Positions 17,305 to 26,721 of a stretch of 64,000 nt of DNA are shown here, one piece after another. Both the position numbers and the translations under genes were made by a program. The stretch is from assembly GCF_000621725.1 (NCBI RefSeq), contig NZ_JHXM01000003.1, positions 186,001 to 250,000 on the forward strand, written 5' to 3'. Every line of letters starts with the position of its first letter. The first letter of the stretch is position 1. Below the pieces are notes generated by a model. It saw only the letters and a list, made by a program, of their open reading frames with translations. It searched no databases and was not told the DNA's origin. This DNA comes from Xylanibacter brevis ATCC 19188 (GTDB taxonomy: Bacteria > Bacteroidota > Bacteroidia > Bacteroidales > Bacteroidaceae).

Positions 17305-19443
17305 TTATTTAACAATCTTCTTGCCGTCAACAATATACAAGCCGCGTCCCAATGACTTGACATCACGACCTACATAACGGCCATCAAGAGTATAGACGGC
17401 GCCCGACTGACGGGCAACAGTCTGCTCGCTGATGCCTGTGGCATTCGGATTCTCCACCAGCACGTCGTCCAGGAAGAAACGGCTCCTGATGTCTGCACCT
17501 TTGAACGACAAGGTTACCGCGCCATTAGCAGTAATCACGGCCTCGTATTCATCGAAAGAGCCCTTGTTCAATTGGATTTTATCCGGCTCTATCGTGCCAC
17601 CAGTCACTGAGAGATGCAACGTGGTTTGTTCGTTGTTAGAATTCCATGCACCTGCAGAGAAAGTGAGTTTGGCACTGCCATTAACAACAAACGAGGGGGT
17701 GGTGGCTAAACCTGCCTTATCTCTGGTGCCAAACTTTGCACAGCCTAATGCACCGTAAGCATTCTCGAACACCCAGCCTTCATTGTCACACTTAATATCA
17801 GATGAAGCTACCGAACCAGACCACGCACCGTCATTACCGCCAGTGCCTTCACATTCATCGAAAGACTCATAGAAGAGGGTCGCGTCAGAGAGTGAACCAG
17901 ATGCAAGCTGAGCCATGAAGTCAAAAGACACGGTTTCATCGTCATTTTGCTTAATATTCTCTACTGAAGAGTTCATATAGTAGCTCATGTCGCTGTTCTT
18001 GTTGTAGAACATAGCAGCAGGCCTTGTCCTCTTGTTAAAAGCATTACGATTGCCATAAGGGAAGGGGTCGGTGTTCATACCTTCAAAAGAGTAGTATTTA
18101 TTCCCTTCCTCCATAACGTACTGATACTTATTGTCAGCAGGCATCCAGGTGAAACGCTGACGTGCGGGATCATCATTAGGTTCATTATTAAACCACACTT
18201 CTTCATCGTAGTCACAATGCAGAATCAGCAGACCAGCACCGGGCAGCGAGGCATCCCAGCCATCCAGTTGGCGGTTCTCCAGCAAGAAATACTCGTCGCG
18301 GTGACCTTGGTTATAGATGATGTAGCTCTCACCGCCATTCTGCAGCGACTTCATGTTCTTCACGCTGACATCCTGGTCTTCCAGCACAATGGGTTCCATC
18401 CAACCTGCCACCCAACGCTCGTAGCTGGTATAACCAGCAGGCTGATAGCCGTCATCATTATAAGAACCAGCATCCATCAAGTCCCAATAGCCCATGCCCT
18501 GACCTCCAGTATAGTCAATGTCGTAGAAGTCAGGATAGCCCAGACAGTGGGAAAACTCGTGGCACATGGTACCAATACCAGAGATTTTACCATAAGAATT
18601 AAGCTCAGCACCGCAGGCATAGGTGTTTACCTTCTTGCCACCATTCACGCTGACAGGGCCAGGACCATCACCGTCATATTGAGCGGCTGCAGCTAATGAA
18701 TAGGCATGAGGCCAGACAGTGTCATCATCGGGGTAATCAGCCTCACCGTGACCGGCATAGACCACATAGACCTGATCCACCTCGCCATCGTTGTCCCAGT
18801 CGTAGGCAGACCAGTCGGTCACATCATTATTGGCCTTTTTAACGGCCTCAGCAACCATGGTCGCAGGGTGCTTATCATTATCATTATGCTCCGAATCGTT
18901 TTCACCATAATAAGCATAATCCTGGTTCAACGTATAAGGACCCACCACATCGAAGTCCAGTTCGAACTGTCCACGACTTTGATCTTTGAAATAGTCGCAC
19001 ATAGAACCTTTGAAATTGCCCTCGCTAAAGCCAGACTCGTTGGCAATACGCTTGAAGAGTGCCTGGTCGTGCTCTGCAACAAAGGTAGAATTCTGGAAGT
19101 TTACCAAGATGATGATACCTTTCTTTTTGCCAAAATAGCCAGTCTTCTCTGCCCTACGCGGCAGTCGCTGAGCGCGCTTTGCGTTCATCTTCTGACGGTT
19201 TGCCTTGGCTCTATGGATGGTGGCCTGAAGATCTATCGCCTGATAGGTCCCATCGGATGTCTTGCGGTAGGCTTTTCCTTCGGCACCTCTCCAAAAATGG
19301 CCGAATTCATCGCCTTCAAGACATGCTTTCACTTCTGTACCATCGGCCAGTTTCAACGTCTGCACGACGCCGCGCTTGGCTGGTACGGCTGCCACTGTCA
19401 GGGTCATCACCAACAGTGACAGAATCAAAAACATTCTTTTCAT
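17305..19443 (-). CDS. Secreted M6-family metallopeptidase with T9SS-type tail
   Basis: This 712-residue protein has a signal peptide (MKRMFLILSLLVMTLTVAAV). A propeptide-like region (about 25-95) ends in a basic stretch (QKMNAKRAQRLPRR). The catalytic domain has the zinc motif H295-E296-FS-H299-CLGYPD305 (HExxHxxGxxD), typical of M6 / immune inhibitor A-like peptidases, and a GMGYWDLMDAGSY turn. A jelly-roll-like domain with FDECEGTGGNDG (about 540-680) and a T9SS sorting tail (YTLDGRYVGRDVKSLGRGLY) follow. It should degrade extracellular protein. It is monocistronic, with its own promoter and terminator, and is not obviously linked to the neighbouring loci. Confidence 0.9.
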   Translation of the reverse strand: MKRMFLILSLLVMTLTVAAVPAKRGVVQTLKLADGTEVKACLEGDEFGHFWRGAEGKAYRKTSDGTYQAIDLQATIHRAKANRQKMNAKRAQRLPRRAEKTGYFGKKKGIIILVNFQNSTFVAEHDQALFKRIANESGFSEGNFKGSMCDYFKDQSRGQFELDFDVVGPYTLNQDYAYYGENDSEHNDNDKHPATMVAEAVKKANNDVTDWSAYDWDNDGEVDQVYVVYAGHGEADYPDDDTVWPHAYSLAAAAQYDGDGPGPVSVNGGKKVNTYACGAELNSYGKISGIGTMCHEFSHCLGYPDFYDIDYTGGQGMGYWDLMDAGSYNDDGYQPAGYTSYERWVAGWMEPIVLEDQDVSVKNMKSLQNGGESYIIYNQGHRDEYFLLENRQLDGWDASLPGAGLLILHCDYDEEVWFNNEPNDDPARQRFTWMPADNKYQYVMEEGNKYYSFEGMNTDPFPYGNRNAFNKRTRPAAMFYNKNSDMSYYMNSSVENIKQNDDETVSFDFMAQLASGSLSDATLFYESFDECEGTGGNDGAWSGSVASSDIKCDNEGWVFENAYGALGCAKFGTRDKAGLATTPSFVVNGSAKLTFSAGAWNSNNEQTTLHLSVTGGTIEPDKIQLNKGSFDEYEAVITANGAVTLSFKGADIRSRFFLDDVLVENPNATGISEQTVARQSGAVYTLDGRYVGRDVKSLGRGLYIVDGKKIVK

Positions 19444-19496
19444 TTTTAAATTGTTAGCTTAAACTTTTTTATTTATTAGGTCAATCAAAGGAAATG

Positions 19497-19527
19497 CAAA
19501 GATAAATAATAAAATTCATTTTCCAAA
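19497..19527 (-). promoter_or_regulatory. Promoter of the M6 peptidase gene
   Basis: The minus strand shows TTTTG, 19 nt, TATCTTTG, a full match to the Bacteroidota consensus. The leader to the ATG at 19443 is about 50 nt. Confidence 0.7.
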
Positions 19528-19537
19528 ACATTTTCAA

Positions 19538-19577
19538 CAAAAAAGCCGTTCGCCCATCGCGAACGGCTTTTTTTTCA
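19538..19577. terminator. Strong bidirectional intrinsic terminator
   Basis: AAAAGCCGTTCGC / GCGAACGGCTTTT form a perfect 12-13 bp stem with a 5 nt loop, with A- and T-runs on both sides. It closes the long fasciclin/SusCD operon ending at 19594. Confidence 0.9.
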
Positions 19578-19593
19578 TTTCATATTGAGTTTC

Positions 19594-21474
19594 TTATTTG
19601 AAGCCCAACTTGCCTTTCCATGTCATATACCAGTTCTTTGGATCGCTCAGATCGCGAGAAACGGGTGCAGAGTTTTTCTTGCCCTTGCGTGCCTCGATGT
19701 GCTTCTTCATGAAAGCGCCGGGGTTAGCCTGACGCTTGGCAAAGCGCATCAAGTCATAGTAGCGGGTACCCTCGAAGGCAAACTCCAGTGCCATCTCGTC
19801 CAGCAACAGACTATCTACATAGGCTTGCTGTTCGGCAGTCAGCTTGCGATACTTAGCCTCGTCGGTCTCAACGGTGTCGTTGATCAGCTTGTAGAACTCG
19901 TTCATGGGCGTATAACCTGAGCCACGGGTGTGAACACCGATGGTGTTAGGTGTCTGCTCAGCATTGTGCGTTACGAAGAAGTTGGCCGAAGCACGACGAT
20001 AGTTGTTTGAGGGGAAGTCGAACGCAGCCAGCTTGATAGAGTCGGCCTCAGGAATCGTGCGACCGATAGAGTCGCGCAGGATAGCGTTGTCCAGTCCCTC
20101 GCTCAGCGTAGCAAAGGCTGCACGTGGGAAACCAGCTTGGTTCAGAGCCTCTGCCATACGCAGGTAAACCATGTGCTTGCGGTAGATGTGTACATTACGT
20201 GTGTTGTACTTTCTGATCAACTGAGTGCTTACGGGATCGCCAGTCACAGGATCGCGATAGCCATTGGGATCAGTAACGCAAGAATAAGCCAAACGAAGGT
20301 CACCTGAACGTCTTTCTGAAAGACCGCTAGGCGAGTAGCTGACCGTAGTACCGTTGTTACCCAGCACACAGTTAACCATAGACTCAGAGAGCTCCGTCAA
20401 ACGGTTAGAAGGTGTGATGCTGTACTTATAGAGATTCTCAGTAGTAGAGTTGAACAGGTTACGCAACTCACTATAGTAACCCTCGGCACGAATAGAGTCG
20501 CCGGGAATCATAGTGATCAGCTCGCCATTGTTAGAATAGCGCTCATCGCCCCAGAAATCTTCCACCAAAAGGTTGATAGACACCCATGAGGTAGTACCCT
20601 TAGGCCACTGAACGACATTGATACCCACAGGGTAAAAGCTGCTGGCAGCCAGTCCATTGCGGTTGTTGATGAAGTTATAGTAGCAAGTGGCAGCCTTGTA
20701 GTATTCTGCAGGTGTCTTAGCACTCCACAGATAGAGATCGCCCAGCACCACGTCGATGGGGAAATAGAAGAAGCGTGAGTCCGTATTACGGATGTTACCG
20801 ATACCGGGATACTCCGTGCGATACTGCACGGGGATGCTCTCCAGGTCAGCAATCAGAGCCTGGCAGATGTAGTCCAGGTCGCGCTTAGGTGCTCTCTCGG
20901 CAGCCTCAGCAGCCTCCTTGGTGAGCAGAGGCTCCTCGTAGTAAGCCACCTCGCCATAGTTCAGCACCAGCTGCAGGTAGGTCCATGCACGGATCGCCTT
21001 GATGGCTGCATACTCGGTCATGAACACATACTTGTCCTGACTGTTGCGCATGTCGGTCTTGGCATTGGCAATGTAGTAGTTGCAGTTGTTGATGATGGCA
21101 TAGTAGTCGCGAGGCGAGTTATAGACATTATCATCTTTCTCCTGGAACAAGGCCAGATCGCGCAGGTCAGAGCCGGCAGCATCGGTCAGGTCCACCAAGT
21201 CGCCACGCACCTCGCCCAACAGCACGGTACGGTCGGCAATGACCTGCAGTTTGTTCAGAATGCCAGTCAGCGAATACACGGTATCCGTCCAGTTGGTCAG
21301 GTGGTCCTTGTCTGTGAAGATTACATCTTCTGCCTCGGGCTCGAAGAAGTCCGCGCAGGAAGTCATCATGGGCAGCGCCATGAAGGCAGCTGCAAAGCCG
21401 CAGCACACTGAACCAGCCCCTTTACGAAATATATTCTTGATTTTCATAATCTTATTTATTTCTTGATTCTTCAT
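19594..21474 (-). CDS. SusD/RagB-family lipoprotein (last gene of the fasciclin/SusCD operon)
   Basis: The protein has 626 residues with lipobox C40 (LPMMTSC) followed by ADFFEPEAEDVIF. If translation starts at the internal M10 (21447), the signal peptide has a more usual length. Family features include LTGILNKLQVIADRTVLLGE, a helical AIKAIRAWTYLQLVLNYGEV and the C-terminal LLLDEMALEFAFEGTRYYDLMRF. The fold belongs to the larger SusD-like group. It pairs with the SusC gene 12 nt upstream. The substrate is unknown; no glycan enzyme is encoded nearby. Confidence 0.92.
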   Translation of the reverse strand: MKNQEINKIMKIKNIFRKGAGSVCCGFAAAFMALPMMTSCADFFEPEAEDVIFTDKDHLTNWTDTVYSLTGILNKLQVIADRTVLLGEVRGDLVDLTDAAGSDLRDLALFQEKDDNVYNSPRDYYAIINNCNYYIANAKTDMRNSQDKYVFMTEYAAIKAIRAWTYLQLVLNYGEVAYYEEPLLTKEAAEAAERAPKRDLDYICQALIADLESIPVQYRTEYPGIGNIRNTDSRFFYFPIDVVLGDLYLWSAKTPAEYYKAATCYYNFINNRNGLAASSFYPVGINVVQWPKGTTSWVSINLLVEDFWGDERYSNNGELITMIPGDSIRAEGYYSELRNLFNSTTENLYKYSITPSNRLTELSESMVNCVLGNNGTTVSYSPSGLSERRSGDLRLAYSCVTDPNGYRDPVTGDPVSTQLIRKYNTRNVHIYRKHMVYLRMAEALNQAGFPRAAFATLSEGLDNAILRDSIGRTIPEADSIKLAAFDFPSNNYRRASANFFVTHNAEQTPNTIGVHTRGSGYTPMNEFYKLINDTVETDEAKYRKLTAEQQAYVDSLLLDEMALEFAFEGTRYYDLMRFAKRQANPGAFMKKHIEARKGKKNSAPVSRDLSDPKNWYMTWKGKLGFK

Positions 21475-21486
21475 TCATTATGAGCA

Positions 21487-24400
21487 TTACAGATTAATCT
21501 TCACACCAGCCACGATAGAACGGCTCTGTGCCAGACGACCCAGGTCGATGCCCTGACCAATCACCTTTGAAGAGGTAGAGAACTCAGGATCGGTGCCCAG
21601 ATACTTTGAGAACGTGAGCAGGTTGTTGCCCTGGATCCAGAACTGAACGCCCTGGATGAACTCAGAGTTGACAGGCAGGTCGTAACTCAGTGTAGCCGTC
21701 TTCAGACGCAGGTAAGAGCCATCTTCGATCCAGCGGTCGCTGAAGCGGCTGTTGCCCAGAGGATCCTGGAAGGTGATGCGAGGCATATCGGTCTGCTGAC
21801 CTTCTGCCTGCCAGCGGTGGTTCATGGCCTTGCTCTGGTTCATGAAGCGGCTGCCGCCCTCCAGCTGTGAACGCATGTAGTTATATACATCGTTGCCCAC
21901 GCAGTAGTTGAAGTTCACGTCCAGTTTGAAGCGCTTCCAACTCAGCGAAGTAAAGATATTACCATAGATATCGGGATTAGGATCGCCAATGACCACCATA
22001 TCCTTCTCGTCGATGACGCCATCACCGCTCACGTCGCTGAAGTGCACGTCACCAGCCTCGAAGTAGTTGTGGTCCTTACCGTTGGCACCCAGCACGTACA
22101 AACCGTTAGGATCGCTGGTACCTGCGGCCTTAGCCTCGGCTGTGGTAGCGAAGACACCCTCGGTGCGATAGCCGTAGAACACGTTGGCAGGACGACCTAC
22201 CTCGGTCAGGATGGTAGCGCCATAGAGCTCTGTCTTCACCGTCTTATTGTTGTCGGGCAGCTCGGTAATCTCGTTCTTGTAGTGACCCAGGCTAGCGCCT
22301 ACCTGCCACTGCCAGTCTTTCTGTGCCAGCACCTTGACGGTAGCGGTCACGTCGAAACCGTTGTTCTTCAGCTTACCAGAGTTAGACCAGTTGTCGTCCA
22401 GACCGCTCAGGAAGCCCAGCGACTGGGTGGTGAGCAGGTTATCGGTGGTAGAGCGGAAGTAGTTCAGGCTCAGAGCTAGGCGGTTGTCAAACAGACTTGA
22501 CTCAACGCCGAAGTTCATACGGCGTGTGGTCTCCCACTGAATCTTGGTATTACCAATACCGGCGAAGGTCAGTCCAGACACATCGTGCAAGAACTGATTA
22601 GCACGGAAGTAACTACGGGCAGCGTAGTAATCAATATTATCGTTACCGCTCACATCGAAACCAGCCGACAGACGCAGGTAGTCCACATTCTTAACGCCAG
22701 CCATCCAGGGCTCGTTAGAGAGCACCCATGATGCCTGCACGCCGGGGAACACGCCCCAAGCGGCATCGAAGAGGCGGAAGTCGCCGCCGTCCTGTCCGAA
22801 GAGTGTAGAACCGTCAACGGTCAGGTTGGCCTGCACGTAGTAGCGGCTCATGTAGTTATATTCAGCCTGTGCATACCATGAGATAGCGTTCCAGCTCTCT
22901 TCCACACCTGTTACATCCACGTTCTTCAAGCCACCACTCATGAATGGAGTCTTGTCACTACCCGTGTTGTAGCCCAGCTGTGTGTTGCTGGTGAAGTTCT
23001 CCCAGTTCACACGCACGCCACCAAAGGCATGGATGAAGTGAGCACCATAGCGGTTGTTCCAGTCCAGACGGGTGTCGCTCATCACCGAGTTCTGCTTAGA
23101 AGCCAGCGAGCGCACCTCATTGGTACGATTACCACCGATACTCTTCACGTAGTATTCGGGAATACCATTGATAGGAATATAATACTGGTTGTGGGTGTTC
23201 ACCAGGTTATAGCTGAAGTGCTCGCTCAGTGAGAGGTTTGCATTGAACATATACTTCGGTGTCACGCTGAGGTTCAGCAGTGAGTTCTCGAAGCGGTTCT
23301 TGTTCTCAGCATCCGAGTATTCCAGGATAGCGGCGGGGTTACCCAGCTGCCAGTTGTAGCCACTGTAGCCCGACAAAGCCTCACGCAGGTAAGTCTCGGG
23401 GGTGATGTCCCAGTGATTGTTTGACAGCAGACCACGGCCGTAGCTGTAAGGGCTCATGAAGGGGCTCTTTACATAGGCCAGGAATGAAGGTGCAGAAGGC
23501 GTACCTTCGTCGTAGGTTGTGGGAGCACCGTCGTTACGCAGGTTGCGTGTCTGGTTAGAGAACGAAGCATCGAAGCGCACGCTCAGCTCTTTCAGCAGCG
23601 AGATATCGGTATTGAAACGCACGTTCAGGCGGTTCATCTCGTTGTTCTTCAAGGTGCTGTTAGCGCCGGTATAGCCTACCGAGAGGTTATAGTTGGCCAC
23701 ATCATCACCACCCTCTACGTTGATGCCATAGTTCTGTGTGAAGGCAGTTCTATAGACATAGTCCTTCCAGTCGGTATTCTGGTGGTAAGGGGTGTAATAG
23801 TAGTAGTCGGGATCCTCGTTGAGGAAGCTGAACGTACGTATGTTCGTGTTCGTGGTGCGCAGCATTTCAGAAGCATAACCACGATACTGCGAAGCATTCA
23901 TCATATCATAGTACTTAGGCTCCATCACCACACCCATCGAGGCTGTGGCAGTGATGCGCGTAGCCATCGACTTGTTGCGGCGGGTCTGGATCAGGATGAC
24001 ACCGTTGGCACCCTTCGAACCATAGAGGGCTGTACCGTTGCGCATCACCGTTACCTTCTCGATGTCGGCAGGGTTGATGCTGGTCAGCAGGTCGTTATAA
24101 TAGCCCTGGTGCAGCATGTTGCGACCATACTGCTGGTCCACGATCACATCGTCGATGACAACCAGTGGCTGTGCATTCACATTGAGTGAGTTCAAGCCCT
24201 GCACAAACATCACGCTACCAATACCAGGTGTGCCGCTCAGTGTCTTGGTGTAGGCCTGTGCGCCTAGCTGCTTCTGAATCTCGTCCTTGATATTAATGGC
24301 GCTGGTGTATTTGAAGTCGGTGGCTGAATAGTCACCACGCACATTGGTCATCGCAGCATATTCGGCTGCAAAGGTGCTGGGATAGAGGGTCACCGTCTTC

Positions 24401-24783
24401 TGCTGCTCCACACGCTGCAAACCAATCTTCACGGGGTTGTAGTCGGGTGTGGACACATACAGAGCCGAAGTGAACACAGGTACCTTCAGTTCGTAAGCAC
24501 CATTGTCCTCGGTGAGCACACTGTAGCCGTCGATCTCGGCTGCACGCACAATAGCACCGCTGATGGGCTTACGTGTGGTAGCATCGAGCACAATACCCTT
24601 GACCACACGTGTCTCATACTGCTTCTGTTTCTGAGTGAACGTGCGAGCCTTGACCTCGACTTCCTCTTCTTCGTCGTCGAACTCGTCTTGCGCCCATACA
24701 TTCATTGGAAGTGCCATCAGTAGCGTGATTCCAAACAATATATATTTCTTCATAGTCTTCATAATTCGTTGTTTAAAAATCAT
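21487..24783 (-). CDS. SusC/RagA-family TonB-dependent transporter with acidic N-terminal extension
   Basis: The protein has 1098 residues. The start may be 24783, or M8 at 24762, which gives a shorter signal peptide ending at NVWAQ. Just after it comes a run of acidic residues, DEFDDEEEEVEVKA, unusual for SusC. A regulatory-like domain (VVKGIVLDATTRKPISGAIV), a plug (GTPGIGSVMFVQGLNSLNVN, then QPLVVIDDVIVD and ALYGSKGANGVILIQTRR) and a barrel ending at VAGVKINL follow. The last residue is leucine, not the usual aromatic residue. It should import an unknown ligand with the SusD 12 nt downstream. Confidence 0.93.
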   Translation of the reverse strand: MIFKQRIMKTMKKYILFGITLLMALPMNVWAQDEFDDEEEEVEVKARTFTQKQKQYETRVVKGIVLDATTRKPISGAIVRAAEIDGYSVLTEDNGAYELKVPVFTSALYVSTPDYNPVKIGLQRVEQQKTVTLYPSTFAAEYAAMTNVRGDYSATDFKYTSAINIKDEIQKQLGAQAYTKTLSGTPGIGSVMFVQGLNSLNVNAQPLVVIDDVIVDQQYGRNMLHQGYYNDLLTSINPADIEKVTVMRNGTALYGSKGANGVILIQTRRNKSMATRITATASMGVVMEPKYYDMMNASQYRGYASEMLRTTNTNIRTFSFLNEDPDYYYYTPYHQNTDWKDYVYRTAFTQNYGINVEGGDDVANYNLSVGYTGANSTLKNNEMNRLNVRFNTDISLLKELSVRFDASFSNQTRNLRNDGAPTTYDEGTPSAPSFLAYVKSPFMSPYSYGRGLLSNNHWDITPETYLREALSGYSGYNWQLGNPAAILEYSDAENKNRFENSLLNLSVTPKYMFNANLSLSEHFSYNLVNTHNQYYIPINGIPEYYVKSIGGNRTNEVRSLASKQNSVMSDTRLDWNNRYGAHFIHAFGGVRVNWENFTSNTQLGYNTGSDKTPFMSGGLKNVDVTGVEESWNAISWYAQAEYNYMSRYYVQANLTVDGSTLFGQDGGDFRLFDAAWGVFPGVQASWVLSNEPWMAGVKNVDYLRLSAGFDVSGNDNIDYYAARSYFRANQFLHDVSGLTFAGIGNTKIQWETTRRMNFGVESSLFDNRLALSLNYFRSTTDNLLTTQSLGFLSGLDDNWSNSGKLKNNGFDVTATVKVLAQKDWQWQVGASLGHYKNEITELPDNNKTVKTELYGATILTEVGRPANVFYGYRTEGVFATTAEAKAAGTSDPNGLYVLGANGKDHNYFEAGDVHFSDVSGDGVIDEKDMVVIGDPNPDIYGNIFTSLSWKRFKLDVNFNYCVGNDVYNYMRSQLEGGSRFMNQSKAMNHRWQAEGQQTDMPRITFQDPLGNSRFSDRWIEDGSYLRLKTATLSYDLPVNSEFIQGVQFWIQGNNLLTFSKYLGTDPEFSTSSKVIGQGIDLGRLAQSRSIVAGVKINL

Positions 24784-24786
24784 ACA

Positions 24787-26643
24787 TTATTCCACATGTG
24801 GTTTCAAGATGACACAGTCAATACGCATCACAGCAGAGTGAGTACCTGTATCCAGACGAGTCTCCCTACTCTTCACGTCTGTACTTACTTCCAGCGTGAT
24901 GCGTGGGTTGTCCTCGGTCAAGCCATAGTTAGACGTGGGGAATACATATTTCTCTGCCAGCTTCAGGTAGCCAACCGACTCCGTTGGGGTCTCCAGCTTA
25001 GAAACCAAGCTCTTACCGTTACCACGGCCTATGACGTCACCATTCTCATCCTTATACTTGATATAGGCAGCCACCTTGGTGGGACGACGCTGATAGGGAG
25101 ACACGTTCTTGGTCTCGGCCTGTGCAGGTACGGTCACCAGATAGATGTCATAAGGCACGTTCGAGAGCACACCGGTGATATTGAATACCACCGTGTGGTT
25201 GATACCCTCCTGAGGTGCAAACTCAATATACTTATTGTTTGATACCTTATTATAGTATGGATTAGGTGTGTTGTCTGCGTAAGCACTCGGTACGGTCTTA
25301 GGAATAGGACTGATGGTAGGCATTGAGTCCTTCGTTTCCTCGTTCACCTGGTACTTGCTGACCTCCTTAATGGCATTCTGACCTTCAGCCTCAACGATGA
25401 TGGTCTGGATGAAGGTCTCCTGAGGATCGAAGTTCCACTGCGAAGCCTTCAGCAGCTTACCGTTACTACAAGCCACCTCGGTAGTGCCACTCAGCACACC
25501 CTTGGCACCACGAGGATCGAAGTACTGATAATAGTGCAGGCTATCGTTGCCCCAATAGTAGCGGCGCAGCTCATACATAGGCACCGCATTGGTTGACATC
25601 AGCGAGTCGGTGGCTGCCGACGCGCCGTCGAACACGGCCTTGTTGATGGTACGGCTGAACACCGTTCCCTCTACAATCGCCTTACGTGTGTTGACATAGT
25701 TCAGCGAGTCGATGTTACCTACGCTCAGGATGCGGTCCACGGTCTTGTCGTAAACAAAGTGCTTGCTGTATTTCTCTACCAGATCCTTCCAGACGGTATT
25801 TGTAGGAGCCACCATCCAGTAGGTACTGTCTTCCTTGTTCAGCAGACCGATAGAAGAGAACAATTTGCTGGTCTGTTCTGAGATAGAGTCCAGATAAACG
25901 GTGCGACCCAGCGAGTCGATGCCACCCTCTACGCTCTTCGAAGCAATGAAGTTCTTGTAGTAGAGCTTCCACTTAGAGTCGCTGTAAAGGGGATCACCGC
26001 TATAGAGGAAGTTACGGATGCTGTCCAGTCCCTCACCCTCGTTGCGCAGATACTCAAACACATTGGGCACGAACTTCACGCTCTGGTCCACCGTGAACAG
26101 CAGACCGTTGCTATAGAGCTTGTTGAGCTGGTCGCCATCCTGCAGGAAATTGGCATTGGCAATGCCATTGCCCGTCAGCACGTTGTACTTACCGTTCATC
26201 ATCGTGATGGTATCCTTGCTGGTGCTCGACACCGAGTGGTTGTACAGCGCAATGTGGTTTTGCAGGAACTCCACCACTACCGAGTTGTCCTTATCCTCGA
26301 TGCCCTGCAGCTTCTCGGTCTGATAGCGGGCTATCAGCGACTCGGTCTGCGCATCGGTGAGCGAAGCGTTGGTGGGAGCAAACACGGTGAACACCTGACT
26401 GCTCTTCAGTGCACGGTCGTAGCCACAGGCCACAGCCACACGCTTAAAGTTAGACAGGTCGTTATTGTTTTCGATGGCCTGCCAGATGGTGCCACTACTA
26501 ACGCCCGTTGCCGTACCATCATAGTGGTCGTCCCATGCATCGGTACAAGAGACCCCCACCCAGCCTCCCCCTAAAATGGGGAGAAGCATATAGACACTGA
26601 AACGAAGTAGTTTCTTGGTCTTTTCTATTATCATTTGTTTCAT
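24787..26643 (-). CDS. Fasciclin (FAS1) domain lipoprotein
   Basis: This 618-residue protein has a lipobox at C33 (GVSC), then TDAWDDHYDG. The first FAS1 domain is at about 48-205 (WQAIENNNDLSNFKRVAVAC, VFTVFAPTNASLTDAQ, FLQNHIALY, KLYSNGLLFTVD). A second, more divergent one follows to about 390 (TYWMVAPTNTVWKDLVEKY). The C-terminal 200 residues form a beta-rich domain I do not recognise (VFNITGVLSNVPYDIYLVTV). FAS1 domains mediate adhesion or binding outside the cell. It follows another fasciclin gene and precedes a SusC/D pair. Part of the signal peptide (LPILGGGWVGV) is encoded by a GC-rich palindromic repeat. Confidence 0.85.
   Translation of the reverse strand: MKQMIIEKTKKLLRFSVYMLLPILGGGWVGVSCTDAWDDHYDGTATGVSSGTIWQAIENNNDLSNFKRVAVACGYDRALKSSQVFTVFAPTNASLTDAQTESLIARYQTEKLQGIEDKDNSVVVEFLQNHIALYNHSVSSTSKDTITMMNGKYNVLTGNGIANANFLQDGDQLNKLYSNGLLFTVDQSVKFVPNVFEYLRNEGEGLDSIRNFLYSGDPLYSDSKWKLYYKNFIASKSVEGGIDSLGRTVYLDSISEQTSKLFSSIGLLNKEDSTYWMVAPTNTVWKDLVEKYSKHFVYDKTVDRILSVGNIDSLNYVNTRKAIVEGTVFSRTINKAVFDGASAATDSLMSTNAVPMYELRRYYWGNDSLHYYQYFDPRGAKGVLSGTTEVACSNGKLLKASQWNFDPQETFIQTIIVEAEGQNAIKEVSKYQVNEETKDSMPTISPIPKTVPSAYADNTPNPYYNKVSNNKYIEFAPQEGINHTVVFNITGVLSNVPYDIYLVTVPAQAETKNVSPYQRRPTKVAAYIKYKDENGDVIGRGNGKSLVSKLETPTESVGYLKLAEKYVFPTSNYGLTEDNPRITLEVSTDVKSRETRLDTGTHSAVMRIDCVILKPHVE
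26549..26585 (+). repeat. GC-rich palindromic repeat, copy 1 (inside coding sequence)
   Basis: The plus strand reads GACCCCCACCCAGCCTCCCC, then a CTCCCC-TAAAAT-GGGGAG hairpin. It lies within the fasciclin gene that starts at 26643 and encodes residues 20-32, just before the lipobox cysteine. It is inverted relative to copy 2. Confidence 0.6.
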
Positions 26644-26675
26644 AATTAGTTGGTATTTCTTATTTGAACAAACTA

Positions 26676-26718
26676 CCCTTTTCCCCTCCCACCAGGGGGA
26701 GGGGTTGAGGTGGGTCTT
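26676..26718 (-). repeat. GC-rich palindromic repeat, copy 2 (intergenic)
   Basis: The minus strand reads GACCCACCTCAACCCCTCCC, then a CCCCTCCC / GGGAGGGG hairpin. Its core resembles copy 1 in the opposite direction, about 90 nt away, so the pair brackets the start codon at 26643. It may also act as a terminator or RNA-stability hairpin after the gene ending at 26722. Confidence 0.6.
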
Positions 26719-26721
26719 TTT

